64,000 nucleotides of DNA from Actinobacillus indolicus. Lineage in GTDB: Bacteria > Pseudomonadota > Gammaproteobacteria > Enterobacterales > Pasteurellaceae. Shown here in pieces: positions 54,096 to 63,898 of the stretch. The notes under the pieces are model-generated. The model was not told the DNA's origin. It saw only the letters and a program-made list of their open reading frames with translations, and made no database searches. The position numbers were made by a program, and so were the translations under genes. The DNA lies in NCBI RefSeq assembly GCF_004519515.1, contig NZ_CP038145.1, positions 744,001-808,000 of the forward strand, given 5' to 3'. How positions within the stretch are numbered: the stretch's first letter is position 1; each line of letters begins with the position of its first letter.

Positions 54096-55145
54096 TTAAC
54101 GTTTTGTTCTAAGTAAATTCCAGTATTTTTCATAAGTATCAACGGCATCACCGACATCACTTTGTAAAATACCTTTTTCAATCTCTTCAACCGGTGGAAA
54201 AACGAGAGGATCATTCACTGTTTCCGAAGGAAGTAATGCTTTCACATTTTCATTCGGCATGGAGAATCCCATAGTTTCAATCACCGTTTTTGCACTTTCA
54301 GGGCGCAACAAAAAATCAATAAATTTATGTGCTGCATCCTTATTTTTTGCATTTTTAGGAATGGCGTAATTATCCATCCAAACAATCGCACCTTCTTTAG
54401 GGAAAACGAATTGTAAGTTTGGATTTTCACCTTTCGCTCGATATGCCGAACCTGTCCACTGCATTCCAATATCAACTTCACCTTGTAAATAAGGCATTTC
54501 AGGAGAATCCGAGTTAAATACAAGGACATTTGGCACAAGTTTTGTTAGACGCTCATAAGCAGCTTTAATATCTTTTGCATTGGTTGTATTTGGCGATTTC
54601 CCATCTAACAACAAGGCGATATGAAAGACTTCTCGAGCATCATTCATCAGCAAGACTTTGCCTTTGAATTCTGGTTTCCAAAGATCAGCCCAACTCGTCA
54701 CTTGACTTGGGTTTATCTCAGAAGTATTAATCCCAATACCGGTTAAACCGTAAACATAAGGGAGTGAATATTTATTTTCAGGGTCAAATTCTTTCCCCAT
54801 CAATGCTTTGCTTACATTAGAAAGGTTACTTAGTTTACCTTTATCAATCTCAGCAAGCATTCCCTCCTTAGCCATTTTTCCTACATAATAACTAGACGGG
54901 AAAACAAGATCGTAGCCACCACCTTGGGTTAGCTTTAATTTTGAATACATTTCTTCGTTACTTTCAAAGGTAGAATAAATCACCTCAATTCCCGTTTCTT
55001 TCGTAAATTGGGTTAATAACGATGAAGGAACATACTCAGTCCAGTTATAAACATACAGTTTCTCTGTAGCTTGTGCTGTTACAGCACAACATAACATTGC
55101 CATACATGTAAATTTAGAAAAAATTGCTTGAGTGAATTTAGCCAA
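54096..55145 (-). CDS. potD: spermidine/putrescine-binding periplasmic protein
   Basis: Substrate-binding protein of a polyamine ABC importer. A Sec signal ends near VTAQA; the mature chain begins EKLYVYNWTEYVPSSLLTQF, typical of PotD. Ligand-site features include FPSSYYVGKMAKEG and IGMQWTGSAYRAKG. At 349 residues it is full length. No potABC genes adjoin it, so the permease must be elsewhere. Its partner in the unit is satP. Confidence 0.92.
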   Translation of the reverse strand: MAKFTQAIFSKFTCMAMLCCAVTAQATEKLYVYNWTEYVPSSLLTQFTKETGIEVIYSTFESNEEMYSKLKLTQGGGYDLVFPSSYYVGKMAKEGMLAEIDKGKLSNLSNVSKALMGKEFDPENKYSLPYVYGLTGIGINTSEINPSQVTSWADLWKPEFKGKVLLMNDAREVFHIALLLDGKSPNTTNAKDIKAAYERLTKLVPNVLVFNSDSPEMPYLQGEVDIGMQWTGSAYRAKGENPNLQFVFPKEGAIVWMDNYAIPKNAKNKDAAHKFIDFLLRPESAKTVIETMGFSMPNENVKALLPSETVNDPLVFPPVEEIEKGILQSDVGDAVDTYEKYWNLLRTKR

Positions 55146-55298
55146 TTTTCAAGTACCCTTTTAAGAAAAATAAAGCTGAATTTCCTATTTGCAAATTTTT
55201 GCCCAAAAACCACCGCTTGTTTGCAAATAGCCCTTGTTAAAAAGGGGTGAAGTATAACGATTTCACGCTATTTTTGCTATAAAAATCATAAAACGATC

Positions 55299-55329
55299 AA
55301 CAAAAAAGGCGATCTTCATGATCGCCTTT
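55299..55329 (-). terminator. terminator of nrdBA
   Basis: AAAGGCGATC (55305-55314) pairs with GATCGCCTTT (55320-55329); the minus strand continues TTTGTTG. It lies 15 bases past the nrdA stop. Confidence 0.85.
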
Positions 55330-55343
55330 CTAAAATAGGAATA

Positions 55344-57053
55344 TTAGCCTTCACAACTACTGCAACTTAACAAGTTACGGTTAAAGACTTGTGCTGCACT
55401 CATTGAGTATTGATAATAAATTGATTTCAAGCCTAACTCTTCTGCGGTTAAATAAAGCTGGTTCAAATCCCGTGCAGGTGTTGCAGGATGAACCATGATA
55501 TTAATACTCTGCCCTTGGTCGATGTATTTTTGACGCTGAGCCGCTTGCTGAATCACACTTAATTGGCTAATTTCTGAGAAGGTTTTAAACACCTCTTTTT
55601 CATGTTCAGAAAGTTCTGCTAAATGTTGAACAGAACCATCATTTAAAAGAATACTTTCCCAAATTTCTTCAGTATCAATGCCTTTCTCTTTTAGCAGTTT
55701 TTCTAAGAACGGATTTTTATAAACCGTCTTGATTTTGGCTAAATCTTTAACATAGTAATTTGATTTAAAAGGCTCAACCGATGGCGATACACTTCCTAAA
55801 ATAAAACTACTTGATTTTGTCGGTGCAATACTCATTAATGTTGTATTACGACGCCCATAACCTTTTAATAATTCAGGTTCACCAAAACGTTGTGCTAATT
55901 CTTTAGATGCTTGTAAGGTTTTCTCTTGTAAGGTCTTGAAGATCAAATTATTTTTTTGCATTGCTTCAAAACTATCAAAGGCAATATTATTCGCTTGTAA
56001 ATAGCTATGCCAACCTAAGACACCAATACCTAATGCACGGTGACGTTTTGCAAAACGATTTGCACGATCTAGGAATGGAATATCTGCACTTTTTTCAATA
56101 AATTCAGTCATCACTACATCTAAGAAGTAGGTTAATACTTCAGGTGCATCTGTATCTTTCCATTCATCGAAATGTAATAAATTCATTGAAGAAAGACAAC
56201 ATACAAAGCTCTCATCGTTGCTAGATGGCAACATAATTTCAGTACAAAGATTAGACGCATGAACCGTCATGTTTTTATCTTTATACACATCAGGACGCCC
56301 TGCATTAGCGTTATCTTTAAAGAATAAATAAGGGATACCTGTTTCAGTTTTACGTTGTAATAATTTTGCCCAAAGCTGACGTTTATAAGGATCGCCTGCT
56401 TTCATGGATTCTAACCATTCACGACCAACACATACGCCGTAATACATGAGCTGAATTGGATTGCCTTCCGTATGAATATCTAGCCATTCATCAATGTCGC
56501 CATGCTCAATATCAATGTAACCCGCAAATTGTCCTTTACGTGATGTTCCTTGAGAAATAACATCAATCACCGTATCGAATAATTTACTGAAGTTAAATGA
56601 ACCGTCCGATTTACCATTATTCTTAATCGCACTACCACGTGGACGAATATCACCAAAATAGGCTGATGTACCGCCACCGATTTTACTCATCATACCCACT
56701 TCAGCCGTTGTCACCATAATTTCGTGAATAGAGTCGCCAATATAGCTACCAAAACATGAAATCGGCAAACCACGATCTAAACCAAAGTTAGACCAAATTG
56801 GCGATGACAAAGAAAAATAGCCACGTGCCATATAGTGGTAAAATTTATCTGCATAGCCTTCAATACCCAATTTACGTTCCGCGTGTTCCGCAATAAAACG
56901 AATACGTTCTAAAGCGGTTGTGCCTTCAAGTAAATAGCCACGTTGTAAGAAAAGACGGCTGTCATCATTTAACCACTCAAAATCTGGGCGGTTTACATCG
57001 GTATAACCTAGTTGGAATAACTTAGGTTGGTAGTAATCATTAGAATAAGTCAT
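55344..57053 (-). CDS. nrdA: class I ribonucleotide reductase, catalytic alpha subunit (short form)
   Basis: Reduces ribonucleoside diphosphates to deoxy forms. Catalytic residues are visible: the first redox Cys in PISCFGSYIGDS, the radical Cys and Glu in NLCTEIMLP, the second redox Cys in CCLSSMNL, and the tyrosine pair in SIYYQYSMSA. A CSSC pair at the very C-terminus is the thiol shuttle. At 569 residues it lacks the N-terminal ATP-cone, so overall activity control by dATP is not expected in the usual way. It overlaps nrdB by 14 bases. This differs from the E. coli NrdA of about 760 residues. Confidence 0.92.
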   Translation of the reverse strand: MTYSNDYYQPKLFQLGYTDVNRPDFEWLNDDSRLFLQRGYLLEGTTALERIRFIAEHAERKLGIEGYADKFYHYMARGYFSLSSPIWSNFGLDRGLPISCFGSYIGDSIHEIMVTTAEVGMMSKIGGGTSAYFGDIRPRGSAIKNNGKSDGSFNFSKLFDTVIDVISQGTSRKGQFAGYIDIEHGDIDEWLDIHTEGNPIQLMYYGVCVGREWLESMKAGDPYKRQLWAKLLQRKTETGIPYLFFKDNANAGRPDVYKDKNMTVHASNLCTEIMLPSSNDESFVCCLSSMNLLHFDEWKDTDAPEVLTYFLDVVMTEFIEKSADIPFLDRANRFAKRHRALGIGVLGWHSYLQANNIAFDSFEAMQKNNLIFKTLQEKTLQASKELAQRFGEPELLKGYGRRNTTLMSIAPTKSSSFILGSVSPSVEPFKSNYYVKDLAKIKTVYKNPFLEKLLKEKGIDTEEIWESILLNDGSVQHLAELSEHEKEVFKTFSEISQLSVIQQAAQRQKYIDQGQSINIMVHPATPARDLNQLYLTAEELGLKSIYYQYSMSAAQVFNRNLLSCSSCEG

Positions 57054-58017
57054 CGGCAGTAATCTGTTTCATTTTTTTGCTGTAATCTGTACTACGTTTG
57101 TTAAAGAAATCCGTTTCTTTCGTCGATAAGATTTCAATATCAAACCACTCTGTTTCTTTTAATAACGCAGGATCTACGTTATAAGGAGGTTCTAAACCAA
57201 GAGCCATCAATGAATTGTTATAACGATTCATGATGTAGTTTTCGACAGTTTTACGTGAAATAAAACTTAAATCCCCTTCTTCAAAAATCCAATCTAAAAT
57301 ACTTCTTTCAGCGTCAAGTGCTTGATTTGCTAAGATTTTTAATTCTTCGTAGAATGCAGGTGTAAAAAGATCTGCATGTTCATCACGTAAAATTTCATAT
57401 AAAGCAATCCCAAAGCGTCCATGAATTTCTTCTTCTTTACTGGTTGCTTCTACGGCATTTGAAATGCCTTTGAACAAGTTACGATGTTTATTAAAAGACA
57501 TCATCACTAAAAATTGTCCAAAGAGAGAAATATGCTCAACAAATAAAGAAAAGAGCACAAGAGATAACACAAAGCGATCTTTGCCATCATCTTTTTCTCT
57601 CATAAAATCTTCCATATAACGAATACGGTTCATCAATGGTTGAATTTCAGTAATTTGAGAGAACATTTCATTTAAGCCTAATTTTTCAAGCAAAAATGAA
57701 TAGGCATCTTTATGACGCACTTCACTTTCCGCAAATGTACCGCCTACATCATCAATTTCTGGTTTTGGGAAATAGCGATAAAGATCTCCCCAGAAGCGTT
57801 TTACATTCACTTCAATTTGGGAAATGGCTAGCATGGTACGCGTTAATACGTGGCGTTCATGATCATTAATATTCGTACGATAATCTTGAATATCTCCCGT
57901 AAAATTAAATTCAGTATGTAACCAATATGAATGGCGAATAGCGTCTTTAAATTCAAGAAGTTCAGGATATTCGTACGGCTTAATTTGAATGCGTTTTTCA
58001 AAAAGATTGCGAGACAT
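57040..58017 (-). CDS. nrdB: class I ribonucleotide reductase, radical-generating beta subunit
   Basis: Ferritin-like subunit holding the dimetal centre and radical. Metal ligands line up as Glu (in SQIEVNVKRFW, where E. coli has Asp84), ExxH in ESEVRHKDAY, Glu in FVEHISLF and ExxH in EEEIHG. Tyr lies four residues after the first His, the place of the radical Tyr122. The ATG at 58017 (MSRNLFEKRIQIKPYEYPE, 325 residues) is preferred to a TTG at 58050; no good ribosome site is seen before either. First gene of nrdBA. Confidence 0.92.
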   Translation of the reverse strand: MSRNLFEKRIQIKPYEYPELLEFKDAIRHSYWLHTEFNFTGDIQDYRTNINDHERHVLTRTMLAISQIEVNVKRFWGDLYRYFPKPEIDDVGGTFAESEVRHKDAYSFLLEKLGLNEMFSQITEIQPLMNRIRYMEDFMREKDDGKDRFVLSLVLFSLFVEHISLFGQFLVMMSFNKHRNLFKGISNAVEATSKEEEIHGRFGIALYEILRDEHADLFTPAFYEELKILANQALDAERSILDWIFEEGDLSFISRKTVENYIMNRYNNSLMALGLEPPYNVDPALLKETEWFDIEILSTKETDFFNKRSTDYSKKMKQITADDLF

Positions 58018-58176
58018 AGTGATTAGGCAAGTATCGTTATTATTGTTCAATGGGCACGTATTTTAGTGATATTTTTTCAATGTACAAGATCTTGACAAAT
58101 AGCCATGCTAGGTTGTTCCGTCGTAGTTATTGATTTTAAAAGGAAAAAAATTTTGTAAAAATCTCACATTGCTAAA

Positions 58177-58223
58177 AAACTATATCTTGTGTTTTTATAA
58201 TTTCAAAACACAAGATATAGTGG
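58177..58223 (-). promoter_or_regulatory. nrdBA promoter with paired NrdR boxes
   Basis: Two 16-base sites, 58177-58192 (AAACTATATCTTGTGT) and 58208-58223 (ACACAAGATATAGTGG), match the NrdR box ACACWATATATWGTGT and are inverted copies with 17 bases of perfect symmetry. Their centres are 31 bases apart, three helix turns, as usual for NrdR pairs. On the minus strand TTGAAA (58201-58206) and TATAGT (58179-58184) with a 16-base spacer form a promoter, so the proximal box covers the -10. Confidence 0.75.
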
Positions 58224-58290
58224 TTACCACAGTAAAATCGCTTATTTTTTGCAAAAAATTAGCAAAATCTCACCGCTTGTCTGACAAGAA

Positions 58291-61200
58291 TTAATCCATT
58301 TCACTCATCAAACTTGCATTTCCGCCCGCAGCTGCGGTGTTAATGCTGATCGCTTTTTCATGGATTAATGGGAATAGCGATAACGCTAAATCAAGATTTT
58401 CAATATAAGTCAAAATTGCGCCTGAACGTTCCGCATGGCGCTGTTTCTCAGCAACTGAAATCGGGTCTAAAGCAATCAACACACTTAAATTTGCCAGACT
58501 ATTGAAATCTTCTACAACCATCAACAATCCATCAAAATGCACTGCGTGTTTTGCCAATTCGCTCTCACGTTCAACTACCGCTTTAGCTCCGCAAACTGTG
58601 ATCGCAATCAACGCTTGTACTTGTTGATAGAGCGAGCCTTTACCGATTGCAATCACTGGTCGGGCTTCTAAACGCATAAAGTTGCTCTCGCCCGTAATGC
58701 CTTGCATTTTGAAGATTTTACCTAACGGCGATTGACGAGATAAGCTCGTCACTAAATCACGAGCATTTTGCTGTTCTGTCCCGAATAACACCACATTAAT
58801 GCCATTTACCAATGTTGTAGTATCCACCGTTTTACCGCCTTCTAAATTCGGCAGAGTCCATGCACTTCGATTAACTAGACGTTGTAAATAAAGCGGTCCA
58901 CCGGCTTTTGGCCCTGTACCCGATAAGCCCATACCGCCGAACGGTTGAACACCGACGACTGCGCCGACAGTGTTGCGATTTACGTAAAGGTTACCCGCAT
59001 GAATGCTGTCGAGCCATAAATCTACGGTCTCATCAATACGGCTATGCAAACCACTGGTTAAGCCGAAGCCGGTCGAATTAATATCCGCCATGATTTGCGG
59101 TAATCTGTCCGCATCAAAACGAATGACGTGTAATACTGGTCCGAACACTTCGTGTTTTAATTGACTGATATTGTCAATTTCCAATACCGTCGGCGGAACA
59201 AAAATACCTGTTCTTTCAATTTCCGCATCAATCGGAACTTGATAGCACGATTTCGCCACTTTTTTGATTTCAGCAATATGATTCAGCAAACGTGTTTGAG
59301 CCACTTTGTCGATCACTGGCCCAACATCCGTATTGAGATTCTGCGGTCTGCCGACTTTTAATTCTGCCATCGCACCTTTGAGCATTGTAAGAATATGATC
59401 AGCGACATCACGTTGTAAATAAAGCACACGTAAAGCAGAACAACGTTGCCCCGCAGAATCAAAGGCAGAATTTAAGACATCCGCAACTACTTGCTCACCC
59501 AATGCAGAACTATCGACAATCATCGCATTTTGTCCGCCCGTTTCCGCCACAAGCGGTACGATCGTCTCATTTTTTTGCAAATTGCGATTGATATTTTTCG
59601 CCGTCTCCGTTGAGCCGGTGAAAATCACGCCATTGACTCTCGGATCAGTTACTAACGCAGTACCGACCATTTTTCCACTACCTGGCAAACATTGTAGCGC
59701 TTGGCTTGGGATGCCTGCTTGATAGAATAAACTGACCGCATAATGTGCCATCAATGACGTTTGTTCTGCTGGTTTTGCCAACACCACATTACCTGCGACT
59801 AATGCTGAAGAGACTTCGCCAACAAAAATCGCCAACGGGAAGTTCCACGGGCTAATCGCCACTACAATGCCACGTGGATTACGATACCCTTCCGGATTTT
59901 GACGTACTTCTTTTGCATAATAACGGCAGAAATCGACCGCTTCACGCACTTCCGCAATGGCATTATTTAAGGTTTTGCCAGCTTCTCTCACCGCTAAGTC
60001 AAACAATTGCGGCATATTGGCTTCCATTAAATCTGCCATTTTCTCTAACGCTTCCGCTCGTACAATCGGGGAGGTGTTTTGCCACTCCGATTTAAACTGC
60101 TCAGCCATATCAAAGGCGGTCGTAATATCTGTGCCTGTGGCATCTACCACTTCACCAACAATCTCAAACACATTTGCCGGATTATGAATATGTCTTACTT
60201 CTCCGTTAAATTTGGTGATACCCGATACTTGCGGAACAGCACGATATTGCTGTGTTGCTAGTTGATTGAGTTGATGTTCTAATTCTTTTAAATGAATCGC
60301 ATCGGTTAAATCATAACCTTTAGAGTTTTGACGTTGCTCACCAAAAAGTTTGACTGGTAACGGAATCTTAGGATGCATCGTGCCGTCGGTCTCTTTGGCT
60401 TTATCGACTGGATCTCGAGCTAGATCATCAATACTCAGATTTTCATCGACAATTTGGTTCACAAACGAACTGTTTGCTCCATTTTCTAATAAGCGACGAA
60501 CCAGGTACGCCAATAACGTTTGGTAAGAACCTACTGGCGCATAAATACGGCACTGTACATTGAGGTTATTCGTACCGACCACTTGGTCGTATAAGGTTTC
60601 GCCCATACCGTGTAAACATTGGAATTCAAAGTGCTTACCTTGTGCCAAGTGATAAATCGTTGAAAGCGTTTGTGCATTGTGGGTAGCAAATTGCGGATAA
60701 ATTACATCTTGTGCCGACAATAATTTTTTCGCACAGACAATGTAGTTTAAATCTGTATGTACTTTACGAGAGAATACAGGGTAACCTTCTGCACCATCAG
60801 TTTGAGCACGTTTGATTTCTGTATCCCAATAAGCACCTTTTACTAAACGAATCATCAGCTTACGATTATTCGCACGGGCTTTTTCGATTAAATACTCAAT
60901 CACATAGGGGCAACGTTTCTGATAAGCCTGAACAACAAAGCCTACGCCGTTAAAACCCGCTAAATCAGGATCGGTTAACAATCTATCCATTAAGTCTAAA
61001 GAAATCTCTAAACGATCAGCTTCCTCCGCATCAATATTTAAACCAATATCATACTGTTTGGCTAATAAAAAGAGCTGTTTTAAACGTGGGTAGAGTTCAT
61101 CAATGACTCGTTTGTGCTGAGCAAGGCTATAACGAGGGTGAATAGCGGAAAGTTTAACGGACACCCCCGATGACTTATAAACGCCGAAACCACGTGAAGT

Positions 61201-61902
61201 TGCACCGACCGCATGAATGGATGCAACATAATCATCATAATAACGTTTAGCATCTTCTTCGGTAAACGCTGCTTCACCTAACATATCGTAACTATAACGA
61301 TAGCCCATAGCGAAACGTTTTTCACCGTTTTTAATCGCTTCTTGAATCGTTTCCCCTGTAACAAACTGTTTTCCAAGTAAACGCATTGCCACATCGACAC
61401 CTTTACGGATTAACGGCTCACCGCCTTTGGAAATGAGACGGGAAAGAGAAGAAGACAGTGAGCTTTCACTGTGGGTTGAAACTAATTTGCCCGTCACAAC
61501 CAATCCCCATGCCGCCGCATTAACAAATAAAGAAGGGCTGTTACCAACATGGGAACGCCAATCTCCCTTGGCAATTTTGTCACGGATTAATTTATCGGCT
61601 GTTGCTTTGTCTGGAATACGCAATAAGGCTTCCGCCAAACACATTAACGCCACGCCTTCTTCACTCGATAAAGAAAACTCATGCATTAGTGCATCCACAC
61701 CGCTGGCTTTTTTACGTGCGACACGGACTTTCTCGACTAATTTTTTTGTTAATGCTTTTATGTCGTTAGCCTGTTCATCCACACGTGCTTGTGCCATTAA
61801 CTGCTTCACTAATGTTTCTTCATCATAGCGATAATGTTCACTTAAGGTTGGGCGAATCGCCGTCGTCGGCGGGAATAATTGATAAGTTTGAGTGTTTGAC
61901 AT
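58291..61902 (-). CDS. putA: bifunctional proline dehydrogenase / P5C dehydrogenase
   Basis: Oxidises proline to glutamate in two steps at the membrane. The proline dehydrogenase barrel covers about residues 180-520 (GFVVQAYQKRCPYVIEYLI, RLVKGAYWD); the aldehyde dehydrogenase domain about 630-1080 has AETGGQNAMIVD (Glu) and AGQRCSALRVLY (Cys); a C-terminal domain follows. At 1203 residues it lacks the N-terminal ribbon-helix-helix found in E. coli PutA (1320), so it should not act as a repressor. putP lies upstream. Confidence 0.95.
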   Translation of the reverse strand: MSNTQTYQLFPPTTAIRPTLSEHYRYDEETLVKQLMAQARVDEQANDIKALTKKLVEKVRVARKKASGVDALMHEFSLSSEEGVALMCLAEALLRIPDKATADKLIRDKIAKGDWRSHVGNSPSLFVNAAAWGLVVTGKLVSTHSESSLSSSLSRLISKGGEPLIRKGVDVAMRLLGKQFVTGETIQEAIKNGEKRFAMGYRYSYDMLGEAAFTEEDAKRYYDDYVASIHAVGATSRGFGVYKSSGVSVKLSAIHPRYSLAQHKRVIDELYPRLKQLFLLAKQYDIGLNIDAEEADRLEISLDLMDRLLTDPDLAGFNGVGFVVQAYQKRCPYVIEYLIEKARANNRKLMIRLVKGAYWDTEIKRAQTDGAEGYPVFSRKVHTDLNYIVCAKKLLSAQDVIYPQFATHNAQTLSTIYHLAQGKHFEFQCLHGMGETLYDQVVGTNNLNVQCRIYAPVGSYQTLLAYLVRRLLENGANSSFVNQIVDENLSIDDLARDPVDKAKETDGTMHPKIPLPVKLFGEQRQNSKGYDLTDAIHLKELEHQLNQLATQQYRAVPQVSGITKFNGEVRHIHNPANVFEIVGEVVDATGTDITTAFDMAEQFKSEWQNTSPIVRAEALEKMADLMEANMPQLFDLAVREAGKTLNNAIAEVREAVDFCRYYAKEVRQNPEGYRNPRGIVVAISPWNFPLAIFVGEVSSALVAGNVVLAKPAEQTSLMAHYAVSLFYQAGIPSQALQCLPGSGKMVGTALVTDPRVNGVIFTGSTETAKNINRNLQKNETIVPLVAETGGQNAMIVDSSALGEQVVADVLNSAFDSAGQRCSALRVLYLQRDVADHILTMLKGAMAELKVGRPQNLNTDVGPVIDKVAQTRLLNHIAEIKKVAKSCYQVPIDAEIERTGIFVPPTVLEIDNISQLKHEVFGPVLHVIRFDADRLPQIMADINSTGFGLTSGLHSRIDETVDLWLDSIHAGNLYVNRNTVGAVVGVQPFGGMGLSGTGPKAGGPLYLQRLVNRSAWTLPNLEGGKTVDTTTLVNGINVVLFGTEQQNARDLVTSLSRQSPLGKIFKMQGITGESNFMRLEARPVIAIGKGSLYQQVQALIAITVCGAKAVVERESELAKHAVHFDGLLMVVEDFNSLANLSVLIALDPISVAEKQRHAERSGAILTYIENLDLALSLFPLIHEKAISINTAAAGGNASLMSEMD

Positions 61903-61992
61903 GATAATTTCTCACTTTTAATATCGTTATCAACAAGAAATGCAATAAGTAAAAAATCAAAGAAATCTTACCGCTTGCATCCACCGTTAACA

Positions 61993-62026
61993 CAAAAAAG
62001 ACGGTAGCTGAAACAGCGTACCGTCC
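61993..62026 (-). terminator. terminator of putP
   Basis: GACGGTA (62000-62006) pairs with TACCGTC (62019-62025), with inner GC/GC pairs; the minus strand continues with TTTTTTGTG. It separates putP from putA. Confidence 0.8.
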
Positions 62027-62032
62027 TTTCTA

Positions 62033-63541
62033 TTATTTTTTCATTGCATCTTCGTAAGCTTTTTCTGCTTTTTCAAAGGTTTCAACTAACTCTGCTCGAG
62101 GTGCAGGAGTAACCAATGAAACCACAAAAATTGCGATCGTTGCTAGAATAAAGCCAGGAATCATTTCATAAATACCGCTATTTGGAACCAAATCATTCCA
62201 AAAAACTACAACGAGAGCACCTGTTAACATACCAGCCATCGCACCTTGCGCATTCATACGTTTCCAGAATAGAGATAAGATGACAACAGGTCCAAAGGCA
62301 CAACCAAATCCTGCCCAAGCGTAAGACACCAAACCAAGCACTTTACTATTCGGATCTTGTGCTAGAACGATAGCTAATACAGAAATCACAAGCACCATTA
62401 TTCGACCTAACCAAACCAATTCTTTTTGACTTGCATTAGGACGAATCATCCCTTTATAAAAATCTTCTGTAATTGCACTAGAGCAGATCAATAATTGACA
62501 ACTTAAGGTGCTCATTACCGCCGCTAAAATCGCAGAAAGTAAAATCCCTGCAATCCAAGGATTAAATAACAACTTAGAAAGTTCAATAAAGACTTGCTCA
62601 TTGTTTTGATTCACTGTAGCCGCTTGCTCAGGATTTGCAAAGAAATAAGCTTGACCAAAGAAACCAATTCCAACTGCACCAAATAAGCAAATGATCATCC
62701 AAGTCATACTAATACGACGAGCATTTGGCATAGATTTCACACTGTCTGCAGCCATAAAACGAGCAAGAATATGTGGCTGACCAAAATAGCCCAAGCCCCA
62801 TGCCGATAAACTTAATAAACCAATAAAAGTTGTGCCTGTAAAGAGATCCGTGAAATCTTTATTTACCGCCTCACCCGCAGCCACAATCACTGCATGAGTC
62901 TCAGCAAATCCGCCTAGGTGAATAAGAACAAAAATAGGTGTTAAAAATAATGCAAATAACATCAAACTTGCTTGAATAGTATCCGTCCAACTTACCGCTA
63001 AGAACCCTCCGATAAAGGTATAAATAATCGTGGCTAATGCGCCATACCATAAGGCAGTTGCATAAGGAACACCAAAGAGATTCTCAAACAGTCTCGCGCC
63101 AGCTACCACGCCTGAAGCACAGTAAATCGCAAAGAAAAATAGAATGATTGTTGCTGAAACAATTTTTAAAATTTTAGTTTTATCGCCGAAACGATGATGA
63201 AAGTATTCCGGTAGCGTTAAAGCATTTGCATTATACTCCGTATGCATACGTAAACGTCCTGCGACAAATAGCCAGTTTAAATACGCCCCAACAGTTAAAC
63301 CGATTGCAATCCAGCCCTCTACTAAACCTGCAGCATATACTGCACCAGGTAACCCCATTAATAACCAACCTGACATATCAGAAGCACCCGCAGATAGCCC
63401 TGTAACAAAGCTACCTAAACGACGACCACCTAAAATATAGTCGGATAAATTATTTGTAAAACGATAGGCAATAAAGCCAATTAAAACCATCCCAATAATA
63501 TAAATGAGAAAAGTTGTTGTGGTTGGTTCGAAACCAAACAT
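62033..63541 (-). CDS. putP: sodium/proline symporter
   Basis: A 502-residue member of the sodium:solute symporter family with about 13 membrane spans. PutP landmarks include FVTGLSAGASDMSGWLLMGL near the sodium site, SAWGLGYFGQPHILARFMA and ILAAVMSTLSCQLLICSSA. It supplies proline to PutA, the next gene downstream, from which it is separated by a terminator. AGGAG precedes the ATG. Confidence 0.96.
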   Translation of the reverse strand: MFGFEPTTTTFLIYIIGMVLIGFIAYRFTNNLSDYILGGRRLGSFVTGLSAGASDMSGWLLMGLPGAVYAAGLVEGWIAIGLTVGAYLNWLFVAGRLRMHTEYNANALTLPEYFHHRFGDKTKILKIVSATIILFFFAIYCASGVVAGARLFENLFGVPYATALWYGALATIIYTFIGGFLAVSWTDTIQASLMLFALFLTPIFVLIHLGGFAETHAVIVAAGEAVNKDFTDLFTGTTFIGLLSLSAWGLGYFGQPHILARFMAADSVKSMPNARRISMTWMIICLFGAVGIGFFGQAYFFANPEQAATVNQNNEQVFIELSKLLFNPWIAGILLSAILAAVMSTLSCQLLICSSAITEDFYKGMIRPNASQKELVWLGRIMVLVISVLAIVLAQDPNSKVLGLVSYAWAGFGCAFGPVVILSLFWKRMNAQGAMAGMLTGALVVVFWNDLVPNSGIYEMIPGFILATIAIFVVSLVTPAPRAELVETFEKAEKAYEDAMKK

Positions 63542-63608
63542 AGGTTACTCCTCATGAAATCAAAAGATCTTTACTATATCAGAATTTCTGATGACGATAT
63601 TCCAAAAT

Positions 63609-63624
63609 GTAACCAGATGGTTAC
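63609..63624 (-). promoter_or_regulatory. palindrome upstream of putP
   Basis: GTAACCAGATGGTTAC is a 16-base dyad (7-base arms) about 70 bases before the putP start. It may be an operator of an unknown regulator. The rest of the 357 bases between putP and menB holds a single uptake signal (63735-63743), a hairpin CTGCAAAA/TTTTGCAG (63750-63767), a terminator and no gene. Confidence 0.4.
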
Positions 63625-63810
63625 TCTTTATGCATCCCTAACTAAGTAAGAAAGTATAAATTAGCTTATGATTTTTTTGTTACAAATTTTTAACAAATTT
63701 GCGACAAGAGTAACAGATTAATTCCTTTATAGATACAAGCGGTTCGATTCTGCAAAATTTTTGCAGATTTTCAGTATGATACATAAGAGTAAATTGATGA
63801 GTGTTAGAAA

Positions 63811-63846
63811 AGAAAAAGAGCCGATATTGTGTATCAGCTCTTTGAA
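63811..63846 (-). terminator. terminator of menB
   Basis: AAAGAGCCGATA pairs with TATCAGCTCTTT (one mismatch); the minus strand leads into TTTTTCTTTTC. It lies about 55 bases past the menB stop. Confidence 0.75.
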
Positions 63847-63898
63847 AATCATGACCACCATTAACCTATATCAGTAGTTAATATGGGTACTTTGCTTA

